From Parascedosporium putredinis (taxonomy: Eukaryota > Ascomycota > Sordariomycetes > Microascales > Microascaceae), in the NCBI GenBank assembly GCA_949357655.1, contig CASHTG010000021.1, forward strand, positions 558,001-622,000: a stretch of 64,000 nt of DNA, in the 5' to 3' direction. Positions 1 to 12,010 of this stretch are shown here, piece after piece. A program made the translations under genes and the position numbers. The stretch's first letter is position 1. The number at the start of each line of letters is the position of its first letter. The notes beneath the pieces were generated by a model that searched no databases, had not been told where the DNA came from, and saw only the letters and a program-made list of their open reading frames with translations.

Positions 1-1061
1 AGGGCTTCTCTCAGAAGGAGACGACCATGTGGATCACACACGGCTATGGCTTTGCACTCCCCGTCTCTGTTCGTGAAGTCTACGTCACGGATCAGAGCTG
101 CTTCCAGCTTGATTGGGTTGAATCCTGCCATGAGCAAGAGCCTATCAACTTTGAAATCCCCACCGAACAGCTTGATGTTGGCGTGGAAGGGATATCCGTC
201 AAGGCACTCTCTGAGTACCTGGACCAGCATATTGATGGACCTTTTGAGGAATTCATCGCCGATCACTTTGAGGGCACTCCGTTCGTGACTGAGATCCTGG
301 CCACGGCTCACCGCTATTACGTCAAGGAAAAGTCTCCCGTCATCCGAAAGGCCCTCAAGCTGGTCCTTGCCTATAACCTTACCCTCCACATCACTCTTGT
401 TGAGAACCAGGGGTCCGAGGTTCAGCTCGAAGGCCAGATTGACGATGAGGAGTCAAAGTTTTACGGAAGGGTCGTCGCTCCTGTTATGGTCAATTTCCAG
501 ATCAAGTGCGCCATGGCCGACATGTGGCGAGAACTCCAGAAGGACATCCTGGAAGAACTTTCCGCGCTGTACTCCAGCGTCTACAGCGGCGAGAGACTCA
601 AGAACTGGCCTACCATTTTCATGCTGGCGTCTATCCTCTTGGCCGTCTGGGAGGAGATGCAGTTCGACTGCCACTACCGCGTGCCAGACCCGGCGGCGGT
701 CAGCAAGTTCTGCACCGACATGGAAACTACTCCCGTTGGTGTCATTATTGGCCTCTTCCACGCCATCTCCCAGAAGCTCCCTAATTTCATCGACTGGGAT
801 ACTGAGAAGCACGGCCACATCCTTAACAACAACGTGGCCGTTTGCGAGGCCATGACGGAAGTGCGGCAACATGTCATTAAGCATGGTAAGTTTGACATTC
901 CTTATTCCCCTTCCTGGGACAACCCGAGCCAGCATCAGCTAACAGACTTTGTGTTTCCAGAGTCGTATCTCAGGACCCGGCCCGAATCCAAGTTTGATCC
1001 ATCCGATTTTGACTCATTGTCAAACAAGTTCCTGTCCAAACTTGTGATTCGCGCCAACTAA
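1..1061 (+). CDS. Fungal transcription factor, C-terminal part (5' end outside window)
   Basis: The frame is open from the first bases of the window, upstream of the Met at 27, so the gene starts outside it. About 320 residues are present: a mostly helical region with hydrophobic stretches around WPTIFMLASILLAVW, followed by a conserved-looking C-terminus. The segment around MWITHGYGFALPVSVRE resembles, from memory, the region beyond the DNA-binding domain in fungal Zn2Cys6-type regulators; no zinc cluster is visible because the N-terminus is missing. A likely intron lies at 886-960 (donor GTAAGT, branch GCTAACA, acceptor TTCCAG). It is 75 nt long and has no in-frame stop, so reading through would add 25 residues. 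Splicing gives the more natural KHESYLRTRPES. The stop is at 1059-1061. Family assignment is moderate; the regulated pathway cannot be inferred. Confidence 0.6.
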   Translation, partial: GFSQKETTMWITHGYGFALPVSVREVYVTDQSCFQLDWVESCHEQEPINFEIPTEQLDVGVEGISVKALSEYLDQHIDGPFEEFIADHFEGTPFVTEILATAHRYYVKEKSPVIRKALKLVLAYNLTLHITLVENQGSEVQLEGQIDDEESKFYGRVVAPVMVNFQIKCAMADMWRELQKDILEELSALYSSVYSGERLKNWPTIFMLASILLAVWEEMQFDCHYRVPDPAAVSKFCTDMETTPVGVIIGLFHAISQKLPNFIDWDTEKHGHILNNNVAVCEAMTEVRQHVIKHGKFDIPYSPSWDNPSQHQLTDFVFPESYLRTRPESKFDPSDFDSLSNKFLSKLVIRAN

Positions 1062-3680
1062 GCCGGTCGTGTAAACCACTCAATCCCACTAATGACTTCT
1101 TGTTCGATACCCTCCGCCACTCCCGCCATATCCCATGAAATAAGGAATGGCCTGCCTGTTACATCCTTATAACTCTCCTTTGTCTCAAACTCCTTTTTTT
1201 TTTTTTTTTTTTTCCTTTGTCAATCCTTTGTCTTTTTCTCTCCTCTGCCCCCGCCCTCTACATATCTAGCGACGGCGTTTTTGATCGTGACGATTCGGAA
1301 CGAGCGTCGCGACTTGCCGACTCACTTACGGACTCACCTTACACTCGCATCCCAACTGGCTAAACACGGCCGTTTTCTTTTTCTTGCTCGGATAAAAAGT
1401 CGTCGGCTTCACGTTTCACGACCTTATTGACGAAGACCTTTTTTCCTATTACTCTTTTATGATTGGTGCCTCATGGCCTTTATTTTTAAACTTTTTTTCT
1501 TTCTTCATGTATGAATGGCATTGGGACGGAAGACAAACTTCTTTTGTCAGAGTTCGGCTTTCCGTCCTTTCTTGGAGCATGAAATGAAGGCAAGATGGGG
1601 GATGTGCGCTTGAACGGTCTAGGATGAACTGAATGAAAGAAGCAACGCGGGCTGAATGCGGAGAAAAACGAAGTTATTGTTATCATGGAAGCATGAGCTG
1701 GACGAAAGGGAAACGCCGCAATGAGAACCAGAAGCATTTATATTTTGCCACCCTTTTCTATCATTTTCTTTCCGAAATGTCGTTTTAGAACGAAGAAGCA
1801 TTGGGCACTGGCGTTCGCAGTTGACACTCTTGGACGAGGGTCATTTGGCTGGATGGAGGGCTGGGCTTCTCTCTCCAAAATGTTTTTTTTTCCTTTTTAA
1901 ATGAGTGAAGCTGCCTTCCGAAGAACACATATCGATTTCTATCTTCTTTCTCGTATCCTAACAAATTATTACAACATAAAATGTCTTGTTTGCCCGTTTG
2001 TTCTAGAAGTTCGCAGTTATGGGTAATTTATGATCGTCTCGGCCTTTTTGTTCGTCCCACCGACGGGTTGGGCGACGCCGTACCGGAGAAGCACAGGGTG
2101 CGGAAGCAAACATGGTCACGAAGGGTTCAAGATGATTCCCAGATGGGGGCAAAAGGCCCGCTCGGTTCCATGATCGATTCATCGGCCAACCCTATCGTCG
2201 CTGATGCAAGGGACGGTGGTTGCCCAAAATCAGGGTTCTGTTCGCCACTTCCGAGTGTATCTGCGCTATTTCGCCCGCTAACATCCGCAACAGATGTGGA
2301 TGGTAAGATTTGTTGCTGGTGCCTAGCGCAGGCTAGGGGAGATCTCAAAAAACCACTGATGGATCCATGAGTAAATTTCGCTATGAGATGAGAGTGAGTC
2401 AAAGGCCGAGAGGATGATGATTGCAGGAGCGGACGGGTGCCATGGGAAGCACCCGTGTGTCTCCGTCCCCGGAGGTACCCCAACGTGAGTGGGGATGCGC
2501 ACTCATATCGATTCCATATCGATGCGAAAAGGAGTCGGAACGGCTTGTGTTGAAGGCGTGCTTTCTCCCAACGCCTGTTGACAGCGAACCCTCAAAAATC
2601 TCGGATAAAGAGATTGAAAGGAGAAGCAAAGTACAATAAAATTACTCAATTACGTCTTTCCAATCCTTCTTGCAACCCGATGGACCTAACCTGGATTTTG
2701 CATCCTGAGTCTCTATTCCGTCGTGGGTGGTAGCATTCATCAATCCACCGCAAAAACGAGGTTGGGCCATGCAAGACTGCTGGAGCAGAAGGTGGGAAAC
2801 AAGACTGGCGATAATGCAAGATAGGAAAGAAGGCGGGGCAATATTCGGCCAGTGACGTAGCTACGGCGTGCACTGATTGGCTCTCATCCTATCATATGAC
2901 AGGAGCCTTAGGCAAGGAGGTTAGCGCCGAAATTCGACGGTGCTGGAAAGAGGAAGTTGGGAAGGAAGAAGGGGGACATCTTCATCTGCGCCCGCCTTCT
3001 TGGTCTCCCCATCAGAGCGTTGGAAACAAGATCTTGGGGGAAAGAACGCATGAGGTCAGTCTTGCAGCGGGTTTTGCGGCCTTTTTCGACTTTTTCATTT
3101 TGATAGTCTCAATGGGGAAAGGGGAACCCTGGAGAGAGAGGGAGTCATTCGGGAAAACAAACTTGGGCCCACGAGGCACCGCCCTGGCGGCACCTCAAAC
3201 GGGGCCGATTGGAAGAGTGGGGCATACTCTGCCTGGAGCTGGCCCGTGGGTGGGCGGTGTTAGAAAGGCTTAGAAGGCTAGAAGATAGGAGATCCAGATT
3301 GATACCGGCCTCTGCCAAACAGAGGGAGGAAGGCGACAGTTTTTGTATCGACAAAAGAAAGGCTTCAAGATCGCTGGTGTCGAATTTGCCACTGGGGGTA
3401 CTTGATTTTTCTCTTCTATGGAAAACTTAAAAAACGCGATAGAACGGTTGGGAAAAGGAATGCGCTCTGCGAATCATGGGCGAGGATTGCGTCAGTCCGG
3501 GTTGGGCGAGATGCTTCTGGACCATTCCCTGACCGGAAGGGTGTCCTCATAGAGAAGGCTGGGTCAGGGCGTCCCCCTTCGCTCCCTCCGCCACCACCAT
3601 CTATTAATCAGCTGCGCCGCCTCCCTCCTAACTGCCCCCGCAACCGGCCAAGGCAACATTGACGCAACGGGAAACTGCTC
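1062..3680. other. Intergenic: 3' flank of the transcription factor and far upstream region of polyubiquitin
   Basis: About 2.6 kb with no supportable gene. It holds a T tract of about 20 at 1194-1213 just downstream of the transcription factor, further T-rich stretches (1480-1500, 1880-1900) and small open frames without recognisable domains or codon signal. The last kilobase probably contains upstream control sequence of the ubiquitin gene, but I see no specific operator. Confidence 0.6.
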
Positions 3681-3686
3681 TCCTCC

Positions 3687-3695
3687 TATTTAAAT
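3687..3695 (+). promoter_or_regulatory. TATA-like element of the polyubiquitin promoter
   Basis: TATTTAAAT lies about 205 nt upstream of the ubiquitin ATG. A CT-rich, then CATC-rich leader runs from about 3700 to the start codon, as in many highly expressed fungal genes. The transcription start is not determined. Confidence 0.45.
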
Positions 3696-3896
3696 CGTTT
3701 CCCCCTCACTCCTCTTCTTGGCTTTCCTGTCAGAACCTCTTCCTCCCTTCAACCCACTTTCATCATCTTCAAACCTTAAAGGGAACTCGAGATCCCTATT
3801 TCATCTATCCTCTTTTCCGAGCCGCAAAGTTGCTCCCATCAACATACTCTTCCATCTTCTCGTCTCCCTGCTGTGAATCCGTCCAACATCATCATC

Positions 3897-4882
<986 letters not shown>

Positions 4883-5224
4883 TCAATTACCTGCGAGTCG
4901 GGCATCACTACTGAATACTCTTCTTGTACAAGGACGATTTGTTTCATGGGCGTTTGGGAATGGATTAATGGCATAATGATATCTTGAAGTACCCTAGCAT
5001 AGTTTCTTCACACATAAAAAGCCCCCGAAAGGGGCATGTGTGCATGAATAGACGCGAACAATAAGTGTCTCAGCGATTTTGAGGTCTTTGTCGACCTAGC
5101 TCCCGAGAAATGTGATACCAGATGTACGCCTCGTAGAAACTCTTGATCCCCTGTCGTCCATGTCGTCCATGTCGCTACAACGTCAATGGATCCCCTAAAA
5201 GGCGGTCTACTGACCAAGACTTGT

Positions 5225-5343
5225 ACATACGACCACAGCCTCGAGAAAACACGCGATCCCGTTCGCTCTCGCCTCGTTAAGCTCCAGAGCGTCAGACTAG
5301 TAGTTGGGTCGGTGACGACCAGCGAATCCCTGATGTTGTATGT
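5225..5343 (+). rRNA. 5S ribosomal RNA, single dispersed copy
   Basis: The 119-nt segment begins ACATACGACC and ends GTATGT; the two ends pair as a perfect 6-bp terminal stem. The 3' half, with TAGTAGTTGGGTCGGTGACG and the following AGCGAATCCC, is the hallmark of fungal 5S rRNA and carries the internal box C for TFIIIA/TFIIIC. A first TTTT run at 5347-5350 and further T runs downstream suit Pol III termination. The helix II region (about 5237-5245 with 5281-5290) has one C-C mismatch in an otherwise paired stem, so a slightly divergent copy or early pseudogene cannot be excluded. Isolated 5S copies scattered among protein genes are usual in Neurospora and its relatives. Confidence 0.9.
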
Positions 5344-5350
5344 TTCTTTT

Positions 5351-5935
5351 CGTTTCTCTTCTTTTTTTCTTGTTTTTTCCTCTCTTCCTCCACTAAAAAT
5401 ATTCTCAAGAATAATCTCATTACTTATTGCAGGCGATGATTCTACTGCTCTCATGTCGACTCTAGCCACCCACTCCTATTCCCGCCAGTGGCAAACTGTC
5501 GGTCTTGGAAGAGGAGGGGCCGAACTGAAGTGAGGGGTGGCCACTGGGTCACGCTTTCCAAAGTGGAGCAACGACTGGAGCTTCCCTTCCAAAATGGACA
5601 GCTGAGTATTACAATTTAATAATGAGGATTGGCCGTGAGGCAGCCTTACCAAGAGCCGCCCCTTCCCTTGCGACAAGCTGTATGCAGTGCAGCTTCCAAG
5701 GCTTTGGACCTCATGTTGCTCGTCGAAACTTGTAGAAACCATTAATAATACTTGTTAAGCCCGACTATTTCCTCCCACCTTTCCATCTCTCCCCAAACCC
5801 ACGACATGTCCACCTAGAGACACAAGATCTTCCGCTTCGGCCCACCCAAAATCCTTGAATTCCGCATCGCATCTTTATCCGAAGCAACGGCCCTTTTGGA
5901 CGCGAAGCAGCCATGTCGGGCTGAGATCCTTTGCT
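5351..5935. other. Intergenic between the 5S rRNA and the BRAP2/ETP1-like gene
   Basis: About 0.6 kb. It is T-rich just after the 5S gene and then holds the probable promoter and leader of the next gene. An in-frame ATG at 5855 lies 27 codons upstream of the preferred start. No other feature is seen. Confidence 0.5.
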
Positions 5936-8134
5936 ATGCCTTCCTACTTTTACCACCTCACCTTTGAACTCTACCCGACGTCGAACCCCACGGACAGGGA
6001 CCCCCAGTACCGCAGCCCCGGAACTCTGGGTCCCCCGCACGAGACCGACATCTTTGGCGACTTGCCATCACATCAGCATCGAAGCAAAACCAACCCCAAA
6101 ATCAAAACCGCTCCTCGATTGTACTCGACAGCTCACATTCAACCCCAATCCAGCGGCCAAGCGAGCAGCAGCTCTCACACGGAGCCCGGACCAAGCGTAA
6201 TCGACTGTGGGGCAGATCGGAAACCGCACGAGGAGGACCGTCGCAAGATTGAAATAGTCCCCGAGAGAAAGTGGAGGGAACGGACTAAGAGCCTGCCGCC
6301 GCCCCCATCCTCTGCTGCCATTCAGCCTCAGACTGCGGTGAGGGACTGGAGATTTGGCCGAGTGAGCATCGAGAGTATCGATTTCCAACAAGAAGAGGAG
6401 CGCGAGGTGACAGACGCGACGATGGGCGATGCGGGACCGAGCTCGGCAGCCACCGAGAATCCCAACGCTGCTGCGTTTGCTGCCCTGGAGCTGGGACCGA
6501 CGCTGGGCGGCGACGGCTCCTCTACGAGGGCAGAGTGCGTGTCCGTCCCCACCAAGAATACAGAGGTCGGCTGGGGTGTTGTCCACTTTTACCGGGGAGA
6601 AGAGATGCCTACGGTAGGACTAACGGCCGGCGGAGCCTCTACGGTGGGACCAGAAGAGGATGGGTGCACGACGCTCTGCATCCCTGCCGTTCCGAGCTAT
6701 ATCCTTCCTGCAGAATTTCTCGGCTTCGTGGGTGAGAAATGGAGATCTGGTGTCACCCATTTCCGCATGGTCATGACGTCTCGGATGAGCCGCTACCTCG
6801 TTCTTTTGAAGTTTCGCGATAACAAGAAGGCCAAGGAGTGGCAAAAGGAGTTTAACGGCAAAGTGTTCAACTCCATGGTGGTGAGTTCAATTAATCCTTA
6901 TGCGTTCCCCTTGCGGTTCCGCGTTATAGCAGCAGCTAATACTCTCCTTTTCTTTTTTCTTTTTTGTCTACAAGGCCGAGATATGCCATGTTGTCTTTGT
7001 CAAGTCAATCACATTCGAAACGCCTACAAGACCTCGGGAAGCCGAGCCCAGCCAGTCGCGTGCATCCTACACACTTAAACCGTTTCCTCCCCGACGCCAA
7101 ACCTCATTGAGCTCCCCACATGTCCAGTCTGCCTCGAGCGCATGGATGACACAAATGGCTTGATGACGATACCTTGCCAGCATGTATTCCACTGCACGTG
7201 TCTACAAAACTGGTCGGGTTCAGGGTGTCCGGTCTGTCGGTACTCGAACCCGTCACACAACGACGCGTCCGGGAGCCATGCGCCGGCGTTTGGCTCATCC
7301 ATCTCCAATCTCTGCGCGGTGTGCGACTCGACCTCGGACCTTTGGATTTGCCTTATTTGTGGCCGCGTGGGCTGCGGAAGGTATAAGGGCGGGCACGCCA
7401 AAGAGCATTGGAAGGAGACGGCACACAGCTTCGCACTAGAAATTGAGACGCAGCATGTCTGGGACTATGCCGGGGACACTTGGGTCCACCGGCTTATTAG
7501 GGCCAAAGGGGACGGCAAGGTTGTCGAGCTCCCAAGCCATAACAGAGAGGGTCACTCAGAAGATGAGGACGTAGTTCCGCGGGCCAAGGTGGAGGCGATG
7601 GGCCTTGAGTACACGCACCTATTGACGAGCCAACTGGAATCGCAGCGGGTGTATTTTGAGGAAAAGATTGCACAGGCCGCGGACAAGGCCCACAAAGCGA
7701 CTCTCCTGGCGGAAAGCGCCGCGGCAGAGTCATTAGCAGCGATGGAGAGGATACGTATCACGGAAGCTAAGTGCACAGAGCTCCAGAAAGACGTTATTCC
7801 GAGTCTCGAAAAGGATCTCAAGCGAGAAAAGGCCAAGGCTGCGAAGACACATGACTTGGCGAGGAATCTCGGCAAGGAGCTTCAAGAGGAGCGGCAGATG
7901 AGCAAGGGCTTGGCTGACCGAGTTGAATACATGAAGAAGCAAGAGCTGGCGATCCAGGACCAACTTAAGGAGCTTGAGGAGCTCAGGGAGACCAACCGCG
8001 ACTTGAGTATGTTCATATCGGGGCAAGCCAGGTTGAAGGAACTGGAAACCTCAGGCCAGGTAGAAAGCGGCGAGCTGGAGGAAGGTACCGCAATGGTGGG
8101 TAGCAAGGCTCGCAAGGGCAAGGGCAAGAAATGA
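5936..8134 (+). CDS. BRAP2/ETP1-like RING and UBP-type zinc-finger protein
   Basis: A predicted RING ubiquitin ligase related to human BRAP (IMP) and yeast Etp1, cytoplasmic proteins acting in ubiquitin-dependent signalling. Start chosen at 5936 (MPSYFYHLTFELYP); the ATG at 5855 would add residues unlike the family. Exons are 5936-6880 and 6975-8134; the intron has donor GTGAGT and acceptor TACAAG. Order of domains in about 701 aa: variable N-terminus, BRAP2 domain (about 250-330, ending EICHVVFVKSI), C3H2C3-type RING (about 366-405, CPVC...CQHVFHCTC...CPVC), ZnF-UBP (about 429-500, CAVC...CLICGRVGCGRYKGGHAKEH), then a long coiled coil (about 540-680) and a lysine-rich end. The frame breaks once, at the CCCC at 7089-7092 between the BRAP2 and RING domains; one more C restores it. 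Domain order and length fit the family well. Confidence 0.9.
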
Positions 8135-11100
8135 GAGGCAATATCACAAAGGCGTAAACGCTTGGGAGTTAGGTCGGGGCCAACTCGTCCACGACTGGGG
8201 TGGGGAGCAGGCGGAGGCGTCGAACGCGGCGGCAGTAGACTTCTCGTCACTCTTCAACATTTGGTATTTTAGATTACATGTAGCCATGGAAAGCGGTGGT
8301 ATGGTGTTTCAAGGCGTTGGTTCAGTACGGGTATACCCAGCGACGGAGGGGCGAGAAAAAAAAAAACAAAAGGCACGGCATGAGTGTATGGGGAATATTG
8401 GAATATTCTTTTCTGTGGGTTGGCTCAGCATTCGTGAGCGTGAATGCTTTGGAAGAACCGGCTGAAATTGAGATCAAGCTTAGAGGCAGCTAGCTAGCCA
8501 CACATATCTTAGTCGAGCTTAAGAAACAGCGGGATTCTTGGTGATATACAGAGAAGAGGCTTGTTGCCGCGCAGACGTGGAACCAGATGATGGGCCCATT
8601 TCTCTCACCCCTCTCGCGTGATGGGTTTCCTTCTCCGGACAGCATCCCGCCGTTATAATGCATCTTGAAAGAAGGCACCTTGGGTGGTTCGAGTGTGAAG
8701 TAAAGCTCCGACTTTATTGAATCACCGTCACAATGGGGATTGGCCACACAAGAAAAGACCTTAACGGCGGGGTTCTTGGCCCGGCACTAACATGACCCTA
8801 TTGAAGATAGAAGTGGGACTAATACAATGGGCCGGACGCGGGGCCCGAGACCTCCCTGGTGTGTTCTGGACTTTGAAGCGCTGATGGGCTCCTTTCCCTC
8901 CTCTTGGCTCTCCTCAATAGATACCCGCTTCTCTGTCATTTTTTTCTCTTTCTTTTCTGATTTTCTCGTTTAGTTCCCTCCGGCCGGTAGAGGTGCCCAG
9001 CGCTTGGCGGCGGCGCGAGTGGCGGACATGTAGCTCGGTTCACGTGAATTTTTACTGTCATATCTCTTCTGCCGCGGTGGGTTGGACCAGGGGGCGTTTT
9101 TTCCCCTTCTCTTCTTTGGGACCGCTCTCTTGTGGATGGCGGGTTTTTCACTCAGCATAGGTCACATGTGTAAAAGAGCTTTGAAGAAGTTGAGGACGCA
9201 GAGGCGGAAAGTAAGTTTATTGCCTTGCCCTGGTAAGCCCTGGCTACTTGATTGTAGAAATTTGTTGGCGGATACATATGTGGTCTTGGGGAGTGTGAGA
9301 CTGTGGGCTCAACAAAAAGCAGCGAAACGGGGTCTCCTTTCGTGGACCTGCATTCAGTTGGGTTTCTTGCTGGCCGGGATCCAAGTCAATGGTGCCCCTC
9401 TGAAAATTGAACAAAACAAAAGAGACTCGGTGGCGGGGCGGAGATTCTCGGTGTTAGTGGGGTTCTGCACCCCAAGACTCAACCCTCAAAGCGGATCGAG
9501 GTTCGGGCCCCCGGCTGACAGCGGGAAGAGATAAGAAAATGGGAGAAAGGGAAGGCTTGTGAGATGCACTGCATACCTGGATCCTGCATAGTGCCCTCCT
9601 CTCCCTTTTTCTTTGCAGTAGGATGCCTTGGCAGCTCGGTGACGGAGATGGAGGGTGACGACCGGGAGAGCCGAACCAAGGGGGTGATATTGACGGTTAC
9701 GGGCGGTCCGGGGACCTAACCAAGAAACTAGGAAAAGAAACAAAAAAAAAAAAAGAAAGAAAAAGACCGAATTTCTGATCGGTCGAGGGTAGCTGGCCTC
9801 TGAACTTTGAAGAGTTTTCCTTTCTTTACGTGGCCTTTCTTCACCACAGGGCAAGTCGCATAGCGAAGGTAGGGAAGGGTCTCCGTGATGTTCTAGCAAG
9901 CCCAACCCCTGCTGAGTTTGGCGCCACCAGCCCGGGGAAAAGGTGCCAATTGATGAAGGTTATCTGAGGAAAATGGGGTTGTGAATAGGGCTAAGAAAGA
10001 TCCACGGGCTCTCGCTCTCTTTCTTGCCAATCAGTGTTCGATAGAGCAATCCTCAAGCGGATGTCACGGATGCTAGAGATACCATCAATGAGGGTCGGCT
10101 TTCTTAGGGAACATGAGAAAACGAGCTGGTTCGTAATAGACCCAATTTCAGTGGACCTGGATTTATTGGTATGTACCCGCTACCATTGAGGGCTAGCCAG
10201 TGCAAGTTCAATTTTGATAGAGTCCAAATCTGCCCTTGCCTTCTCTCACCCCGCTCTCCCAAGGTCGCCGGTGTGTTTCTCCGTTGTCTCAAGCCGGTCT
10301 CCGAAGGGATAAGAATACTCAGGGCTTGGGGCCAAGCGTGCGCCCTCTAAGCTAGTCGATCTCAATGGAAGGCTCAAAGTTGGCTAGCGCCTGTTGGTCT
10401 CCATTTTCTCCAGCGGAGCCTTGCTTGACCTATAAAGTACGATGTAAAATCAAGTCGTCGACGTTCAAAGTCGGGCGACCCCATTCCATGGCGACGATCC
10501 ACGCATGCTTGGCTCACAGCGTTCCTTTCAATGAAGTCAAGGGCCAATTGATATGCAAAGTCGGGTTGGTCAAGGTCCCTTCCCATTTGTTACTTTATAT
10601 TAAAAGGAAGAATAATCCTGTTTTAAGGGAGAATGGAAGGAAACGGATGAAAAAAAAAAAAAAGACGGAAAAAAACAGTAGAGCTAGTAAAGTGGAAGAC
10701 AGCGTTCGAGATCTAGCAATGGATGCAAACATGTGAGAGCTATTCTCCTCACAAAAGTCCAAGCTCCAACCCGCTCGAGGCCCGTTCCAAGCAGTTGAAC
10801 GCTTTTGGATGCTGAAGTGGGTCCCTCACGCAGGTTGGTTCCGCCACAAGTGCTTGAGCTATTCGAAGCCCGGTTCCAGTTTTGAATGCAAGGTGGATTC
10901 AATGATTTGAATGTACCAATTCTTCTCTTTGGTCGCACCTTCTTCGAAGAGCACAGGGAAAGAGGGCAAGGGAAAATAACCGAAGTTCGGGAAAGCGGAA
11001 GGATCAAAGGAACAAGTGTAGAAAGAAAAGAAATAAAATCAAAAGGGTCAAGTACGACCTAGGAAAAAAAAAAAAAGAAAAGTATCAAGGCTAAGGGCGG

Positions 11101-12010
11101 GGAAATGTGGGGAAAATGGAAGAGAAAAGAGAGAAAAGAGGAAAGAAATAGGCGGAAGCAACAGCCCTGAGACCTTCTGAATCTCTGGAATTTGAGGGAC
11201 CATGTTGTTGGAACTGGGTTCATGTCGAGAGATGTGGGCGGAAAAGGCCCGGACGCGGATGGGCTGACAAGATCGCATGCTATGATTCAACCTTGCGTCT
11301 GATTGCATCAAACTCCCCACCCTTCTTGTGCTACATCTCACCAGAACAAGGTCCAATTCATTAATTCACCTCGTCCCCCCTCATCTCTCTTCTCTCCCCA
11401 ACCTTTGAGCATTTTGCTACTCTCACGTTCCCGCCTCAGCACCTCGACATCCTAATTAGAGTATATTTTCCGCGACACCCTCTTTTAAAGTCTCCGATCC
11501 TACCCTGCGCCTCTGGCTTACGAGCCTGCCAGAGCGGACCATTCCCCGCATCCGGACTCGATCACAAGCTTTTCTACCCTCGGTTGCCAGTTGGGGCAAA
11601 CTCACCCCTGTCCCATCCCAAGCTTCCTCAAACCACAAGAGCAAAGAAAAAAAAAGTGGAAGGATTAGAGCGAGGCTCACAGGAATAGGAAACGATCGAA
11701 AGAGACAGGTTTGCTAGCTTGCTGTCGCCTTCCTTTTACCACACCAACTCGACGGCTGCCGTCATTTCCTCACCTTGATTCTTCTTCTCTTTCTCCTTCT
11801 TTGGGTCTGCTCTGCTTTTTTTCTTCCTTCTTCGCCCTTCTCTGTGTGTCTTTTGATTGGGGTTGCCCCTCGTTTCCACCCTTTCCTCCTCCTCCGAACT
11901 ACTCCTCGAACCATTTTTATTTTTCTTCGAGCGCCTTCCTTTCTTCCGACGACGATCGATTTGGCTTATCGCTGCAGCCCCCGTTCTCGATAAGCTCTCC
12001 CGCCACCGTC
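8135..12010. other. Intergenic, 3.9 kb, no supportable gene
   Basis: No open frame here has a recognisable domain or convincing splice structure; the longest (9082-9534 +, 150 codons) lacks any motif. Short A-rich and T-rich tracts are frequent (9741-9760, 10651-10663, 11061-11075). The last 600 bases before the acyltransferase are strongly CT-rich and are probably its promoter and leader. Confidence 0.55.

Noticed and set aside
8135..12010. Small genes at 9082-9534 (+) or 10365-10736 (+)
   Set aside because: No domain, no plausible introns, biased toward low-complexity ends; no support for coding.
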